A DNA stretch of 64,000 nt from Nitrospiraceae bacterium (GCA_919902505.1 CAKKRE010000051.1:28118-92117), one strand, 5' to 3'. Shown: positions 1-12,291, counted from the stretch's first letter. Made by a program: numbers and translations. The notes: generated from the sequence alone by a model not told the origin.

Positions 1-512
1 TGCAATCGGCACTGGGGATTCTCGTTATCGGTCGGCGCCGTTTCGAATGAGGAGAAATCGTGTAAGCCGGTCAAGCAGGCGGCGGCTTCCGTCATGGCTA
101 CGAAGTCGAGCGGTTTATAGAGCATCCAGGCTCGTTCCCGGAGAAGGGGGGCTCGCTCAGACCGATTCATCAGGTGATACTCGTACAGCTTCCCTTTCGC
201 CGAGTAGCGCGCATGAAAATGATCCGGCACGGCTTCAACCGAGAGGGCGCTGATATCGGCAGGGAGGTGAGCGTTCAACGCGCGAAGCCACTCGCGTTGC
301 GAGAGCCCGCGATCGGTCCTGAAGCTGGCGACCTGCCCGAAGGCATGCACCCCGGCATCGGTCCGGCCTGCGCCGATGATCGTGAGCCTGGTTTGGGCGA
401 TTGCTGCGAGGGCCTCTTCCACTGCCGCTTGGATAGTCGGCACGTTCAGCTGGCGCTGCCACCCGGCGTACTGTGTGCCGTCGTACTCAAGGACGAGTTT
501 AAATGTGGTCAT
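1..512 (-). CDS. truA: tRNA pseudouridine synthase A (3' end outside the window)
   Basis: TruA converts uridines 38-40 of the tRNA anticodon stem-loop to pseudouridine in the cytoplasm. The minus-strand reading from the ATG at 510-512 starts MTTFKLVLEYDGTQYAGWQRQ, the usual TruA N-terminus. It carries the motif GAGRTDAGVHA with the catalytic aspartate, and later FHARYSAKGKLYEY. About 170 residues are visible with no stop before the window edge; the family is usually near 250 residues, so the C-terminal third is missing only because the window ends. A run of six C (minus strand) near position 150 is consistent with an intact frame. The amidase gene lies upstream on the same strand across a gap of about 47 bp, so they may be co-transcribed. 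Confidence 0.93.
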   Translation of the reverse strand, partial: MTTFKLVLEYDGTQYAGWQRQLNVPTIQAAVEEALAAIAQTRLTIIGAGRTDAGVHAFGQVASFRTDRGLSQREWLRALNAHLPADISALSVEAVPDHFHARYSAKGKLYEYHLMNRSERAPLLRERAWMLYKPLDFVAMTEAAACLTGLHDFSSFETAPTDNENPQCRL

Positions 513-559
513 AATCTGGAAGGGAAAAAATAAACTCTAGCCCAACGGGAAGGCGCCTG

Positions 560-1888
560 TCATCTGGGAGGATTGGTGTGGAGGTAGGTCTTGACCCCTT
601 CGAAAATCGACTCCGCAATATGCGCCAGGAAGGGCTGTGATCGCATCTGCTCTTCTTCGGCGGGATTCGACATGAAGGCGATCTCGGCGAGAATGCTGGG
701 CATGGTGGTGAAGCGGAGCACGTAAAATGGCGCGGTCTTTACCCCGTGATCGATCGTGCTGTAACGACCGTTGAGATTTGTGACCATCGCCTGCTTGGCG
801 GTCCAGGCGAGTTCTTGGGAGTGCTCGATTTTTTTGGAGGTCAGGAGGTCGGCGACGATGTACTCCCAGCCGACGCCGGTATTGTTGAGCGGGGTGCCGT
901 TTTCTCGCGCGGCCACTTCCAGGGCTCGCTGATCCTTGGCTTCGCCGAAATGGTAGATCTCCAGCCCGCGGACGCCCTTGTGCGGATGTGAATTCACGTG
1001 GATAGAGATAAACAGGTCCGCATCCTTGCCGTTCGCAAACTTGGCCCGGTCCTCCAGTTCGATGAAGGCATCGCGTTCGCGGGTCATCAGGACACGTGTA
1101 TTCGGCAAGGTACTGATCAAGGATTTCAGCAGCAAGCCGACCTTTAAGGTCACCTCTTTTTCCGTCGTCCCGTGCTGTCCGATTGTGCCGGGGTCTTTTC
1201 CACCATGCCCGGGGTCGATGACGATTGTCTGGATCGGGCTTGCCGGTTTGGGCGCGATGGGGCGAGCCGGTTCCGTGACGGTTGGGCTTGGAATCGTCGT
1301 CGGGGTCGGTAAGGAGACGGCCGGGGCCTGTGGCGACGTCGCCGAAGTCTCGCCGATCTGTCGGACCTGATCTTTCGAACGCTGCGTCATATCGATGACG
1401 AGGCGGTCAGGATTGTCGAGGGAGAACACCTTATAACGGGAATTGGGGGTGCGTGTCAGTGTGATGCTGACGACGCGCGGGCGGCTTTGCGCAATGTGAA
1501 ACGATTGCGGAATCGTCCCCCCTGAGACGCGCTGCCGGGAAGATTTCCCGAGGATGGCATTGTTCACTTCAATGAGCACCCGGTCGGGGTTGCGCAGATG
1601 CGTTTCGGAGAAGGAGGCCTTGTGATTTAAGTCGAGTACGAGACGTGTGCCATCGGCGGTGGACCAGGTGCGAAGGTCGCGGACGATGATCGGATAACGG
1701 GATGTCCCGGCGCGCTCTTGTTTGACCAGGAGGAAACGGGGGGAGGGCTCTTCAGCGGCAACTTGGGGAACCGTCGGCCAGGAGGGCTCGATTGGGATCT
1801 CGCCACCGGAGGAGGTGCCCGCGCCCAATAAGAGGCAGGCGAACACGAGCGTCAGGAGGTTGCGGACCAGAGAGTCGACAGGGAACAC
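560..1888 (-). CDS. N-acetylmuramoyl-L-alanine amidase with AMIN domain (AmiC-like)
   Basis: This periplasmic zinc amidase cuts the bond between N-acetylmuramic acid and the peptide stem of peptidoglycan, typically to split daughter cells. The start is GTG at 1886-1888, with GAGGAG about 9 bases upstream. A hydrophobic signal peptide covers roughly residues 8-28. An AMIN domain (septal targeting, about 65-170) is followed by a Pro/Thr/Ser-rich linker and an Amidase_3 domain (about 220-435). Zinc and catalytic motifs are visible: DPGHGGKDPG, the Glu of TEKEV, SIHVNSH and LAEIAFMSN. The length of 442 residues is normal for AmiC-type enzymes. The gene is divergent from the NYN-domain gene and upstream of truA. 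Confidence 0.93.
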   Translation of the reverse strand: MFPVDSLVRNLLTLVFACLLLGAGTSSGGEIPIEPSWPTVPQVAAEEPSPRFLLVKQERAGTSRYPIIVRDLRTWSTADGTRLVLDLNHKASFSETHLRNPDRVLIEVNNAILGKSSRQRVSGGTIPQSFHIAQSRPRVVSITLTRTPNSRYKVFSLDNPDRLVIDMTQRSKDQVRQIGETSATSPQAPAVSLPTPTTIPSPTVTEPARPIAPKPASPIQTIVIDPGHGGKDPGTIGQHGTTEKEVTLKVGLLLKSLISTLPNTRVLMTRERDAFIELEDRAKFANGKDADLFISIHVNSHPHKGVRGLEIYHFGEAKDQRALEVAARENGTPLNNTGVGWEYIVADLLTSKKIEHSQELAWTAKQAMVTNLNGRYSTIDHGVKTAPFYVLRFTTMPSILAEIAFMSNPAEEEQMRSQPFLAHIAESIFEGVKTYLHTNPPR

Positions 1889-1981
1889 GTACCGGAACTC
1901 CTCTCGATAGGATACCCTCTAGGCCTTTTCTCAGATGTTTATGGTAATGTCAACAAAAGGCCTCAAACCACCTAATTGTAG

Positions 1982-2515
1982 ATGGCGACGCATCTTCTTG
2001 TCGATGGGTATAACCTTGTGGGCAGCGCTGGAATGGCCGTCCCGGCTGGTTCCGGACGCCTGGAGGCGGCACGCGACACGCTGCTCAAGAACCTGGCCGC
2101 GTATCGTCAACGAAAGGGCCATGCGATTACCGTCGTCTTCGATGGCTGGCAGGGCGGGCTGGGTGCGGAACATCGTGAATTTCAATCCGGCATCGAGGTC
2201 GTGTATTCGAAACGAGGCGAACGCGCCGATCAGGTCATTCAACGTCTCGCCCGACTGTACGGCAGGGATTGCGCGGTGGTGTCATCGGATCATGAAGTGG
2301 TCAATTCGGCTAGGGCGGCAGGCGCGTTCATCATCGGAGCGGCGGAGTTTCGCGCCAAGTTGCAGGATCGGTCGTCCAGCCTGTCGACCGTCGCCTTTAA
2401 AGAACTGGATCGTGGAGAACTCGATGTCGTCAAGCGATCCAAAGACAAAGGCGGGAATCCCCGCAAGCTGCCGAAGTCACAACGTAAACGAAACCATCAG
2501 CTTAGGGAATTCTGA
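1982..2515 (+). CDS. YacP-like NYN domain ribonuclease
   Basis: A single-domain protein of 177 residues in the PIN-like NYN superfamily, as in YacP/Rae1-type RNases that cleave RNA in the cytoplasm. Conserved acidic positions appear in LLVDGYNLVG near the N-terminus, VVFDGWQ around residue 57, RADQVIQ and VVSSDHEV, in the order expected for this family. The tail is basic (KRSKDKGGNPRKLPK), suiting RNA or ribosome contact. Its last 14 bases overlap the convergent tatD gene. The ribosome binding site is weak. The family is clear, but the substrate cannot be told from sequence. Confidence 0.85.
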   Translation: MATHLLVDGYNLVGSAGMAVPAGSGRLEAARDTLLKNLAAYRQRKGHAITVVFDGWQGGLGAEHREFQSGIEVVYSKRGERADQVIQRLARLYGRDCAVVSSDHEVVNSARAAGAFIIGAAEFRAKLQDRSSSLSTVAFKELDRGELDVVKRSKDKGGNPRKLPKSQRKRNHQLREF

Positions 2516-3290
2516 ACAGGCGGCGGGCGTTCTCGCTGGTACGGCGGCCCACGTCTTCAGCGGTCAAGGGGACGTTGTCGGCGGTGATCGTCGCCAGCAG
2601 TTCGGCCACATGCCTCACAAAGGCCGGTTCGTTGCGTTTGCCGCGATGCGGGACCGGCGTGAGGTAGGGGCAATCGGTTTCAATGAGCAGCCGATCCGCC
2701 GGGACCGTCTTGGCGATCTCGCGCAGCATGGTCGCATTCTGAAAGGTCAGGATGCCGGAGAACGACAGATAAAACCCCAGCTCGATCGCATCCTTCGCCA
2801 GCCAGGCATCTCCTGAAAAACAGTGAAACACTCCGCCGATTTCTGAAGCCCCTTCTTCCTTCAGAATGCGCACGGTATCGTCCTGCGCTTCCCTAGTGTG
2901 GATGATGACCGGGAGCGTCAACTCACGCGCCAGTTGAATTTGCTCGCGAAAGCGCGTCCGCTGCAATTCCGGATCCGAGTGGTTGTAGTGGTAATCGAGG
3001 CCGATCTCACCGTAGGCCACGACCTTCTTGTCGCGCGCCAGTCGCCGGAACTCATCGTACCAACCGTCCTCGATGTGTTTGCCTTCGTGGGGGTGCACGC
3101 CGATCGACGCGTAGACGAAGGGGTACTGGTTGGCGAGCGCGACCGCCGCGCGGCTCGTCGCAAGGTCGCAGCCGATGGTGATCATCGATTCCACGCCGGC
3201 CGCTCGCGCACGGGCGATCATGGCCTCGCGGTCCGGCTCGTAGCGCGCATCATCGAGATGGGTATGGGTATCGATCAGCATGGGGCGCAT
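2502..3290 (-). CDS. tatD: TatD family metal-dependent hydrolase (DNase)
   Basis: A TIM-barrel metallohydrolase of the TatD/YcfH family, known as 3'-5' DNases acting on damaged DNA and possibly D-aminoacyl-tRNA. All metal-binding signatures are present in order: DTHTHLD near the N-terminus, GEIGLDYHY around residue 95, PVIIHTRE, GVFHCFSG and IETDCPYLTP. At 262 residues the length is typical. An in-frame ATG three codons after the first is an alternative start. It is convergent with the NYN gene and overlaps it slightly; upstream lies a repeat-like intergenic stretch. Confidence 0.93.
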   Translation of the reverse strand: MRPMLIDTHTHLDDARYEPDREAMIARARAAGVESMITIGCDLATSRAAVALANQYPFVYASIGVHPHEGKHIEDGWYDEFRRLARDKKVVAYGEIGLDYHYNHSDPELQRTRFREQIQLARELTLPVIIHTREAQDDTVRILKEEGASEIGGVFHCFSGDAWLAKDAIELGFYLSFSGILTFQNATMLREIAKTVPADRLLIETDCPYLTPVPHRGKRNEPAFVRHVAELLATITADNVPLTAEDVGRRTSENARRLFRIP

Positions 3291-3588
3291 CCTAACATGG
3301 TTGTCCGCTCATAGGATGCTGGAAAAGTTGGCCAGCAGCGCTCTCAACACCCGTGAAGCGTGAATCGTGAAGCGTATCTCGTCGGGGTCAGAGCGTATGG
3401 CTGGTGGCGTATAGCTGCGAGTAAAGACGCCCACTCTCGATTTCCGGTCATATGCTATGAGCGATATGCCATAAGCTCTTTTCTGCGGACGAGAGACGAA
3501 CGACGCTTCACGAACGACGGACGAAAGGGAAACCATCGGGAGCCAACACCCACCGGAGCGTCCCGATATGCCAACGCGTTTAGTTATT
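3291..3588. repeat. intergenic stretch with a degenerate copy of the dispersed inverted repeat
   Basis: No gene is supported here. Near 3314 the sequence matches the left arm of the repeat family seen at 16869 and 30084 (GGATGCTGGAAAAG, then CCAGC and a TCTCAAC core), but no good right arm follows. From about 3350 short phrases related to GTGAAGCGTGAATC recur, and related inverted phrases (TTCACGAACGACGGACG) appear near 3517. I read it as a decayed copy of the family. Confidence 0.4.
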
Positions 3589-6500
3589 TCACGCGGCTGG
3601 GACGGTCACCTCCGCTGAATGTTCGCGACGGTCGTCCACAAGTCGAATCGCATGGTCGGCCTGGGGGACGCCATCGACCGTGACCGACATCGCCTGCTTG
3701 TCAGTAGCTGATTGCCGCACCGTGATGTGATACAGGGTTTCCCTGAATCGATAGTGCAGCTTGAATGCGGTCCAATCCTTAGGAAGGCAGGGAACGAACC
3801 GTAACCGGTTGTGTTCCAGTCTCACTCCGAGAAGTGACTCGACGATCAGCCGATACATCCACCCGGCCGAGCCGGTGTACCAGGTCCACCCGCCGCGGCC
3901 TATGTGGGGAGAAACTGCGTAGACATCCGCCGCGACCACGTACGGTTCGACTTTGTATCGATTGATGTCCTCCGGTGTCCGGGCGTGGTTCACCGGGTTG
4001 ATCATGCGAAACAGTTCCCAGGCCCGTTCCCGGTCGCCCAGTGCGGCGAAGGCCATGGTGGCCCAAAGCGCGCCATGGGTGTACTGTCCGCCATTTTCCC
4101 TGACTCCCGGCACGTAGCCCTTGATATAGCCGGGATTCAGCGCGGACTTGTCGAAGGGCGGGTCCAACAGTTGGATGAGGGCATCGTCGGGCCGAACCAG
4201 CCGCCGGTAGACGGCCTCCATCCCTTGGCGCGAACGGGTCGCGTCTCCCGCTCCTGAGAGCACCGACCAGCTTTGCGGGATGGAATCGATTTGGCATTCG
4301 TCGTTGGTGGCCGACCCGAGCGGCGACCCGTCGTCGAAGTAGGCGCGACGGTACCACTCTCCGTCCCAGCCCTGCTGCTCGATCTGTTGTTGCAGCTGCG
4401 CCGCTTCCGCCTGGCAGCGCTCAGCGAACGGCTCATCACCTTTGGTTTTCGCCACCTCAGCAAACCGCATGAGGACGTTGTAGAGGAAGAATCCCAGCCA
4501 GACACTTTCGCCCTGGCCCCGATCGCCGACCATATTCATCCCGTCGTTCCAATCGCCTGAGCCGATGAGCGGCAGACCGTGTACACCCTTCGTGAGCCCC
4601 TTCAGGATGGCCCGCACACAGTGGTCGTATAAACTGCCTGATTGCTCAGACCGGCCGGGAAGATCGTAGTAGGAGTCTTCATCCGCATTGATCGGGCGGC
4701 CTTCGATGAACTGAATGGGGGCGTCCAGCACGCCGGTGTCCCCGGTCGTCATCACGTAGCGACTGGTGACATAGGGAAGCCAGAGAAAATCGTCGGAACA
4801 GCGCGTGCGCACGCCCCGGTTCGAAGGGGGATGCCACCAATGCTGCACATCTCCTTCCTTGAACTGACGGCCGGCGCACAGCAGCAGCTGTTCCCGTGCG
4901 AGCTGAGGTTTCGCGTGGACCAATGCCATCACGTCTTGCAACTGATCGCGGAACCCGAAGGCGCCTCCCGATTGATAGTAGCCGCTTCGCGCCCACAAGC
5001 GGCAGGCCAGCGTTTGATACAGCAGCCAACCATTGGCGAGCACATTGAGGGACTGATCGGGGGTCTCCACATGGACCGCTCCCAGCGTATGCGTCCAGTG
5101 ATGCCAGACGGTTTCCAGCGCCGCACGACCCGCCGTCGCCCCCCTGAATCGGCGGACGAGCTGACGCGCCTCGTCCGTATCTTTTCCAACCCCCAAGCGG
5201 AAGGTACAGTTGCGCTCTTGACCGACGGCGAGTTCGAAAGGCACCTGAATGGCGCCACAAGGATCCAGGGCGGCGCCCACTTTTCCCGACAGCCGAGAAC
5301 GCCCCATCGCGGCAGGGTGGTGCAGGGTGCCGTTCCGTCCCAGAAATTCGGTCCGATCGCCGGTCACACTCCGCGTTCCTTCGTCCACATCGAAGAAGGC
5401 GATCCGCCCGGGAAAATCTGTGTTGTAGGGGTTCCGTGCGAACAGTGCCCCGGTGGCGGGGTCCACTTCGCTGATGACATGCATCACCGATTTTGGCCGC
5501 AGGTCGCCCAGCACCCATTCCACATAGCCGGTCGCCGATAGTCGTCGTGGCCGGCCCGATTCGTTGCGTAGCTTCAGGACCGTCAATTTTACGGAGGCAT
5601 CCAGTGCCACGTACACCCAGGCCTCCGATCGAATCCCGCCTTCCGTATGCTCGAAGCAGCTGTAGCCGAATCCATGCCGGCTGACATAGGGGCCGGCGCC
5701 GCGACTGGGCATGGGCATCGGCGACCAGACATGGCCGCTTTCCTCATCACGGAGATAGAAGGCTTCTCCGCTCGAATCGGTCACCGGATCGTTGTGCCAA
5801 GGTGTGAGGCGGAATTCATGCGCGTTCTCGCTCCAGGTATAGGCGAGGCCGTTCTCTGAGACGACGGTGCCGAAGTGCGGGTTCGCCAGCACGTTGACCC
5901 AGGGGGCAGGCGTCACCTGTTCCGCGTTTGTGGTGATGACGTATTCGCGGCCATCGGAAGAAAATCCGCCGAGACCGTTGTAGAACAGCAGATCTGTTCG
6001 GGGCTCGATGAGCGCCGGCGGATCGGCGCGGTGGGTGCGGCTGGGTTTGAAGCGGTAGGCGGGCGCCGCAGGGGAGGCGACGCGCGTAATCTGCTCTGCC
6101 AGCGTACCGCGCCGATCCGTGAGGATCACGCGGGCCACCGATTGCTGCAGCAGGCGGTCTTCGACCGACATCTGTTCCGCCGTTCGCACGAAGATGCCGC
6201 CCGGACGATCCATCACATTGGCCTCGACCCCTGCCGAGATCAACCCCATGATCTGATCGTGGAGCACCTGACGGTAGCCGGCGTGATCTTCATTCCAAAT
6301 CACGAGGTCCACGACGAGCCCCTTCAGTCGCCAATAGGCGTGGGCCTGGACCAGTTGACGGACCAGATCGATGTTGGACGGGTCCCCGATCTGGAGCAAC
6401 ACGATCGGCAGATCGCCGGAAATCGCATAGCCCCAGAGGCCCGATTGTCCGCGGCGGTTTTTACTCAGCACGGCCGCTTCTGCCCTGAGCGAGGCATTCG

Positions 6501-9500
6501 CATAGAGGATCGAGCCGGCCAGCCTGCCATACAACTGCGCATCCGCTTCGGTCGTATTGAGCTGACGCAGCACGACCTGGCTGTGGGTCCAGGCGAGCTC
6601 AAAGACCCGATCGGCGAGACGCCGGTCCTGATACTTGTCGACCAGGCGCAGGCAGAGGTCGCGGGTCTCTCCGATGCCCGACACCAGATCCACCGTGACC
6701 GACTCTTCCGGTTCGAGTACGACCTGACTGCGGATGGACACAATGGGGTCCAGTACGGAGCCCTGACTTCCTGAGAGTGGAGCCGCATGGTCCATGGCCT
6801 GTGGAGCGGCGAGAGTGCGTCCCCGGCCGATGAACTGCATGCGATCCGTTTCGTAAGACATCTCCCCGCTGTGGGGGCCACGGACCGCCATGAGGTGGAA
6901 GGCCCAGGGGGCCTGCTCATTCTGAGAACGGCCACGGCGTGTGGAGAGGATGGCCTGGCGTTCACGAATGATCTCCGTCTGAACGAACAGATTGCTGAAG
7001 GCCGGATGGAGGGCATCGGCTGCCGGCAACGCCAGCACGACCTCCGCATAACTGGTGAGGTCGATCGTTCGTTTGGTGCCGGAACAGTTGGTGAGACGGA
7101 TCCGCCGTAATTCGATGTCGTCTTCCGGTGACACGACGATTTCGACATGGGTTTCGATGTCGTGATCGCGACGCCGAAATTCCGCCCGCCCTTCGGAAAA
7201 AATGACCTCGTAGCTCTTGGACGGTTTGAGCGTCGGCTGATGGGCCGTGGACCAGAACTCACCGCTCTCCACATCGCGGAGATAGCAGAATGTGCCCCAA
7301 TTGTCGCAGGTGCTGTCTTCACGCCAACGCGTCACGGCCAGGTCCTTCCAGCGGCTGGACCCGCCTCCCGCGTTCGTGACCATCACATGGTAACGACCGT
7401 TCGACAGGAGTTGCACGTCCGGTACCGGCGTCTGCGCGGTCGTCAGGACACGCATCGGCGTGTCCGTCACGGCGGACGTCGTGCGCAAATCCGACAGTTC
7501 GGTGCTGTGGGCATAAAAGGCCGTGGCCTTGGGAATCCGCTCTTGTAATAGCAGCGTGGTGGCCTGAAACAGCGGGTCGGCCTCGAATCGTTTCTGCATT
7601 GGACGGTCGAGAAGCAGATAGGCCAAGGAAAGGAAACTCATCCCCACATGGTGCGCCATGTAGGACCGAATGATGACATGCGATTGTCCGCGGGGAAGAC
7701 GCGAGGGCGTGTAATCGATCGCTTCGTACAAGCCGTAGGGTCCATCGGCGCCTTCGGCCGTGAGTCGCTGGAGATTCAGACAAGCCTCTTCCGGCGCGAC
7801 CATCAGGGCGAGGGAGGTGGCGTAGGGAGCAATGACCAATTCCTCGCCCAGGCCTCGCTTCAGCCCAAGGCCGGGCACACCGAAGGCCCGGTACTGATAG
7901 TTCAACTGTGCGTCGACCATGTTGTAGCCGGATTCCGAGACGCCCCAGGGAATGTCTCGCTCCCAGCCGTATTCGATCTGTCGCTTCACCGCTGCGCGGT
8001 AGGTCTGGTCCAGCAGCGTCTGCTGGTACGTCGGCATGACCAGCAGCGGCATCAGGTATTCGAACATCGACCCGCTCCAGGACAGGAGAATCGGTTCATC
8101 CCCTGTCGTCGTGAGCAGACGGCCCAGGGCGAACCAGCTCTCCTGCGGGAGTTGGCCCTGCGCAATCGCCACGAAGCTGCACAATCGCGCTTCGGAGGCC
8201 AGGAGGTCGTAGTAACTCGCGTCCCGTCGTCGTTCCGCGACGTTGTACCCGATGGAGAGGAGAAACCGCGTGTCGTCGAACAGGAAGTCGTACTCCATCT
8301 GGGCAAATTGATTCGCTTGCCGGGCCAAGTGGTCGAGCGAGGCCACGCGTTGGTCGGCCAGTCGGTTGGCCGCGTTCATCTGCCGTTGAAGGTCGGTCAG
8401 CCAGGCACGTTCCGTATCAGGAGTGTCAGGCCCAAGCCGCTGCTCGATTGCCGGCAGCCAGTCGCTCTCCAGTCTGGTGAGGGCCCGGAGCGTCGGTATC
8501 TGATCTAATTTTGGAAACAGGCGGAGTATCTCTGCGGCAGCGGGAAGCACGATCCAGGGCGCGAAGAGCATCAGCTCACTATGTGCATCCCGGCATTGTC
8601 TTGCGAAGGCATGGGCCCATCGGTGCGCCTCCGCGTTGGAGGCGGGATCGAGGCGGGCGGTGACCCCATCCACCTGCCTGCTGAGCAGAGTAAAGGTATG
8701 GTGAGCCTGCGTCAGTGTGGTCGGCCTGTCGTGACAGGCATCGGCCAGGTTTTTTTGAAGCTCGTCCAACTGAACAGTCGCCGAAGCGACGAGCGCATCA
8801 CTCAGCAGCGTGAAGGTATCGCGGAGTCCTTCAAAGGTGCGCTCAGCGAGGATCTTGTGTTCCGGCAGGCTGAGAAGCCCTGAGTGCAAGGTCATGACGT
8901 GCCCCGCCAGATTTCCACTGTCTACCGATGAAATGTACATGGGCAGCAGCGGTTTCAACGTCTGGGTGTCGTACCAATTGTAGAAATGGCCTCGGAATCG
9001 TTCCAACGCCGCCATGCTGTCGAACGTGTGTGCCGTGCGTGCCAGGAGCTGTCCCGCCGACAGGTAGCCGAAGTCGTAGGCGGAGAGATTGGCCAGCAGC
9101 GCCAATCCCATGTTCGTGGGCGATGTCCGATGGGCCACCTTCGGTGCCGGATGCTCCTGAAAGTTATCGGGTGGGAGCCAATGGTCCTCCGGGCTGACGT
9201 AGGTCTCGAAAAATGCCCAGGTCTTGCGGGCCATCTTCCTGAGAAACATCGTCTGGTCGTCCGTGAGTCTTGCCTCGCGTCGAGCCAGGGGTTTGCCGAT
9301 CCACCAGGTGAACAAGGGAGACAGCGCCCACAGGCCGAGAACCGGCGCCGCAACCAGGAGCGCCTCCTGCCGTGTTTGCAGCAGAACGATCGTGATGGCC
9401 AGGACCATGGCCGGGCCAATCCACATTGAACGATAGGAGCCGATCAGGTCCGTCCTGCTTCTGTCCGCCGCTCCCGATGGGTTCCATTCCAGCAAGCCGG

Positions 9501-12291
9501 TCCGGGTGAACCACACCCGTCCGGCGGTCCGGAGGATCGCGTCCAGGCTGTAGAGACTCTCGTAGGGAAGGCACATGAGCGTCAGGAGGGCCTGGGTCAG
9601 CTGCTGCGTCATGGCCCGCGAGGTTGCGGTGAGGTGCTGGCCCATTCGCATATCCTCGGGCTTCCGACACAGGTCGACCAGGGCGCCTAGGAATGGCGCA
9701 ATCAGGAGGAGGCTGAGCGTGGCGAGAGTCCAAAGCCAGACAGGGGAAAGCAGAGTCCATCCCAATATGAACAGGGCTGTCAGCGCAGCGGGGACGAGAC
9801 TGCGTCGCAGGTTGTCGAAAATTTTCCAACGGGACAGGGTCGACAGCGGATTGTTGCAGGTGGCTCCGTTCGGTCCCGGCACACGAGGGAACGCCCACCG
9901 CGCGATTTGCCAATCTCCGCGGATCCAGCGATAACGCCGGGCCACGTCCGTGTTGTACCGGGCAGGATATTCTTCGTAGAGCTGCACGTCGCTCAAGAGC
10001 CCGGCGCGGCCGTAAGAACCTTCAAGCAGGTCGTGGCTGAGGATGCGATTCTCCGGGAAGCGATCGCCGAGCGCCCGCTCGAAGGCGTCGACGTCATAGA
10101 TGCCCTTACCGATGAAGGAACCTTCACCGAACAGGTCTTGATACACGTCCGAGACGGCTCGGGTGTAGGGATCGATGCCGGGTTCGCTGGCGTTGAGTCG
10201 CGCGTACCGGGAGCGGTTGGTGCCGGGGAGGCTGACAGCGACGCGAGGCTGCAGGATGCCATATCCCGCGGTCACGCGCTGTGCCGCCGGATCGTATTGC
10301 GGACGATTGAGTGGATGGGCCATGGCCGCGACAAATTGCCGCGCGGAATCGCGGGGCAACTGGGTGTCCGTATCGAGTGTGATCACATATTTCACTGTGG
10401 AGAGGATGTCCGGTTCTCCAATAATCGTGGAAAACCGATCTCGAGACCCGCCGCGCAGGAGTCCGTTCAAGTCGCCAAGTTTCCCTCGCTTGCGCTCGTA
10501 GCCCATCCAGAGCCGTTCGTGGGCATTCCAGCGTCGTGGGCGATGGAAGAGAAAAAACGTGCCGCCATGCTCCCCTGGGTATTTGGCATTCAGCGCATCG
10601 ATGCCTGCCCCGGCGGTCAGCACCAACTGATCGTCATCCGGGCGCTTCTCGCGATCGGCATCCTGGAAATCCGTCAGCAGGGCAAAGTGCAGGTGGCTGC
10701 CCCGGTTGGCGAGGAATCGGACTTCGAGGGCCTCAAGCAGAGCGTCGATACCCTGGGCATGTTGGAGGAGTGTGGGAACCACGACCAGCGTTCGCACAGC
10801 CGGAGGAAGGCCATCCGAAAAATCCATTCGCGGGAGGGGATGCGGAGTCACCAGCGCCGTGGCGAGCCAGTTCACCAGCGTCACCGCCAGCTGACTGGCA
10901 GCCAAGGCCGACAGGAATCCCAGCAGGGCGAGCGGCCATCCATTCCAATCTGCTGCAATGGCGAGGGCCAGGAAACACCCAGTGAATGTGGCTGTGAGGA
11001 AAAGGATGGAGCCGAGATAGATTGGTACGCTGCTGGATCCGCTCCATCTCCGGAGCCTGTCGAAGGCAGAACGGCGCAGGCTCACTGCCTGTTCCAATTG
11101 CGTCTGTCCCTTGTCGATGAGATAGAAGCCCACGTGGGCGCTGCGATGGTCGTGCCCCGCTTCAGCTGCCCCCGTCTGCGCCAGCAGGAGCGCTTGGCGC
11201 GCAACCTCACCTTCCGACAGCGGGCTACTCTTCGCGAGTTTCTCTACGGCATGGCGATACCGGTCGCGGGTGGCAAAATCCATTTGTCCGTACACGCCGG
11301 CCGGATCTGCATGGAGCGTCTGCTCCACCAGGCTCTGCGCTTCGACAAACTCGCGCCAGTCCATCGCGGCCAGGAATCGAAGACTGCCGATGCTGTTGCT
11401 CATGGAGACTTGATCGATCGCCTGTTGTTGCGTCTCCGACTGCACCAGCTGCTCAATCGTGAGGCCGGATTCTGACAACCGCTGTTCGATCCAGGTCAGC
11501 GGCAAGGCTAACGCCGCGCTCTGTCCTTGCAGGCGGCGAGCGAGTTCCGCCACGAAGGCACTGACCATGGGCGGGTTGGATCGCGCCATGTCCGCGATCA
11601 CCAGGATGAGACTCTTGGGGTCCTTTTCGGCCGTCTCCATCATTTGGCCGGCCCATTCGTGGGCGCGGTTGCGATCCACTCTGTCGCTCGCGATGCGGGC
11701 GCCGGCGCGTCGAAGGTTTTCGATCAACGCCAGGCGAATCATGATGGGGATGGCCCATAACTCGCCGAGCGTCAGGGCAGTGACCGTCTGATAGGCCGCG
11801 ACGAACCCGCTGAGACTTTCCGGGTCCACCCGTCCGTCGCCATGCGAGATGATTTCAAGCGCAATGTCATAGACCCTTGGCAGGCCGGCCGATGGACCGT
11901 TGCCAAGCCGGGGCAGTTCGCGGCTGTAGCCTTTGGGTAGGTGCCGCTTGGCCATGCGTATCTGCTCTTCGATCAGGTAGAAGTTATCCAGCAGCCATTC
12001 CCCGGCCGGTGTGATGCGCCGACTGCCCTTCACCGCCTCGGCCACCAGATTCCGCACGTCCAGCAGGACGACTTCGTTCTCGGCGAGTCGGGCGAGCAGC
12101 GGGTCGGGCTCGTGCGCGGTACTGACGGCATGCAGCCCCGCGAGAATCTTGCCATGGTGTTGCATCTGTTCGGTGCTGAACAGTTCCGATCGCAACGGCG
12201 GCTCATCACCCGCATAGGGCAGTGTCGCCGGTTGTCCGCTCAGGCGTCCGGTCCATTGACGCCAGCTTGCAAGAATATCTGTGCGGCTCAT
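3589..12291 (-). CDS. cyclic beta-1,2-glucan synthase (GT84-GH94, NdvB/ChvB type)
   Basis: A giant inner-membrane enzyme of about 2900 residues, the normal size for the family. It polymerises glucose from UDP-glucose into beta-1,2-glucan and closes the ring for export to the periplasm. Hydrophobic segments lie near residues 430-480, 850-885 and 955-1010. The glycosyltransferase region has [15 protein letters not shown] near 645 and [14 protein letters not shown] further on. A glycoamylase-like region is near 1080-1130 ([14 protein letters not shown]). The C-terminal third is the GH94 phosphorylase-like domain, with [10 protein letters not shown] near 2584. A TTG lies two codons before the ATG at 12289-12291; the ATG is preferred. 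The gene stands alone. Long antisense reading frames over it are coding-bias shadows. Confidence 0.93.
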   Translation of the reverse strand: MSRTDILASWRQWTGRLSGQPATLPYAGDEPPLRSELFSTEQMQHHGKILAGLHAVSTAHEPDPLLARLAENEVVLLDVRNLVAEAVKGSRRITPAGEWLLDNFYLIEEQIRMAKRHLPKGYSRELPRLGNGPSAGLPRVYDIALEIISHGDGRVDPESLSGFVAAYQTVTALTLGELWAIPIMIRLALIENLRRAGARIASDRVDRNRAHEWAGQMMETAEKDPKSLILVIADMARSNPPMVSAFVAELARRLQGQSAALALPLTWIEQRLSESGLTIEQLVQSETQQQAIDQVSMSNSIGSLRFLAAMDWREFVEAQSLVEQTLHADPAGVYGQMDFATRDRYRHAVEKLAKSSPLSEGEVARQALLLAQTGAAEAGHDHRSAHVGFYLIDKGQTQLEQAVSLRRSAFDRLRRWSGSSSVPIYLGSILFLTATFTGCFLALAIAADWNGWPLALLGFLSALAASQLAVTLVNWLATALVTPHPLPRMDFSDGLPPAVRTLVVVPTLLQHAQGIDALLEALEVRFLANRGSHLHFALLTDFQDADREKRPDDDQLVLTAGAGIDALNAKYPGEHGGTFFLFHRPRRWNAHERLWMGYERKRGKLGDLNGLLRGGSRDRFSTIIGEPDILSTVKYVITLDTDTQLPRDSARQFVAAMAHPLNRPQYDPAAQRVTAGYGILQPRVAVSLPGTNRSRYARLNASEPGIDPYTRAVSDVYQDLFGEGSFIGKGIYDVDAFERALGDRFPENRILSHDLLEGSYGRAGLLSDVQLYEEYPARYNTDVARRYRWIRGDWQIARWAFPRVPGPNGATCNNPLSTLSRWKIFDNLRRSLVPAALTALFILGWTLLSPVWLWTLATLSLLLIAPFLGALVDLCRKPEDMRMGQHLTATSRAMTQQLTQALLTLMCLPYESLYSLDAILRTAGRVWFTRTGLLEWNPSGAADRSRTDLIGSYRSMWIGPAMVLAITIVLLQTRQEALLVAAPVLGLWALSPLFTWWIGKPLARREARLTDDQTMFLRKMARKTWAFFETYVSPEDHWLPPDNFQEHPAPKVAHRTSPTNMGLALLANLSAYDFGYLSAGQLLARTAHTFDSMAALERFRGHFYNWYDTQTLKPLLPMYISSVDSGNLAGHVMTLHSGLLSLPEHKILAERTFEGLRDTFTLLSDALVASATVQLDELQKNLADACHDRPTTLTQAHHTFTLLSRQVDGVTARLDPASNAEAHRWAHAFARQCRDAHSELMLFAPWIVLPAAAEILRLFPKLDQIPTLRALTRLESDWLPAIEQRLGPDTPDTERAWLTDLQRQMNAANRLADQRVASLDHLARQANQFAQMEYDFLFDDTRFLLSIGYNVAERRRDASYYDLLASEARLCSFVAIAQGQLPQESWFALGRLLTTTGDEPILLSWSGSMFEYLMPLLVMPTYQQTLLDQTYRAAVKRQIEYGWERDIPWGVSESGYNMVDAQLNYQYRAFGVPGLGLKRGLGEELVIAPYATSLALMVAPEEACLNLQRLTAEGADGPYGLYEAIDYTPSRLPRGQSHVIIRSYMAHHVGMSFLSLAYLLLDRPMQKRFEADPLFQATTLLLQERIPKATAFYAHSTELSDLRTTSAVTDTPMRVLTTAQTPVPDVQLLSNGRYHVMVTNAGGGSSRWKDLAVTRWREDSTCDNWGTFCYLRDVESGEFWSTAHQPTLKPSKSYEVIFSEGRAEFRRRDHDIETHVEIVVSPEDDIELRRIRLTNCSGTKRTIDLTSYAEVVLALPAADALHPAFSNLFVQTEIIRERQAILSTRRGRSQNEQAPWAFHLMAVRGPHSGEMSYETDRMQFIGRGRTLAAPQAMDHAAPLSGSQGSVLDPIVSIRSQVVLEPEESVTVDLVSGIGETRDLCLRLVDKYQDRRLADRVFELAWTHSQVVLRQLNTTEADAQLYGRLAGSILYANASLRAEAAVLSKNRRGQSGLWGYAISGDLPIVLLQIGDPSNIDLVRQLVQAHAYWRLKGLVVDLVIWNEDHAGYRQVLHDQIMGLISAGVEANVMDRPGGIFVRTAEQMSVEDRLLQQSVARVILTDRRGTLAEQITRVASPAAPAYRFKPSRTHRADPPALIEPRTDLLFYNGLGGFSSDGREYVITTNAEQVTPAPWVNVLANPHFGTVVSENGLAYTWSENAHEFRLTPWHNDPVTDSSGEAFYLRDEESGHVWSPMPMPSRGAGPYVSRHGFGYSCFEHTEGGIRSEAWVYVALDASVKLTVLKLRNESGRPRRLSATGYVEWVLGDLRPKSVMHVISEVDPATGALFARNPYNTDFPGRIAFFDVDEGTRSVTGDRTEFLGRNGTLHHPAAMGRSRLSGKVGAALDPCGAIQVPFELAVGQERNCTFRLGVGKDTDEARQLVRRFRGATAGRAALETVWHHWTHTLGAVHVETPDQSLNVLANGWLLYQTLACRLWARSGYYQSGGAFGFRDQLQDVMALVHAKPQLAREQLLLCAGRQFKEGDVQHWWHPPSNRGVRTRCSDDFLWLPYVTSRYVMTTGDTGVLDAPIQFIEGRPINADEDSYYDLPGRSEQSGSLYDHCVRAILKGLTKGVHGLPLIGSGDWNDGMNMVGDRGQGESVWLGFFLYNVLMRFAEVAKTKGDEPFAERCQAEAAQLQQQIEQQGWDGEWYRRAYFDDGSPLGSATNDECQIDSIPQSWSVLSGAGDATRSRQGMEAVYRRLVRPDDALIQLLDPPFDKSALNPGYIKGYVPGVRENGGQYTHGALWATMAFAALGDRERAWELFRMINPVNHARTPEDINRYKVEPYVVAADVYAVSPHIGRGGWTWYTGSAGWMYRLIVESLLGVRLEHNRLRFVPCLPKDWTAFKLHYRFRETLYHITVRQSATDKQAMSVTVDGVPQADHAIRLVDDRREHSAEVTVPAA

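Noticed and set aside
1..460. Apparent frame breaks in the truA region and plus-strand frames over it
   Set aside because: Counting the G run (plus strand) near 146-151 as six bases gives one uninterrupted TruA frame with all motifs, so neither a frameshift nor a plus-strand gene is needed.
9907..11475. Long open frame (over 500 codons) on the plus strand opposite the glucan synthase
   Set aside because: It is exactly antisense to a confidently assigned coding region, has Gln/Arg/Gly-rich composition with no family resemblance, and follows from high GC and codon bias. Many similar antisense frames occur throughout the window.
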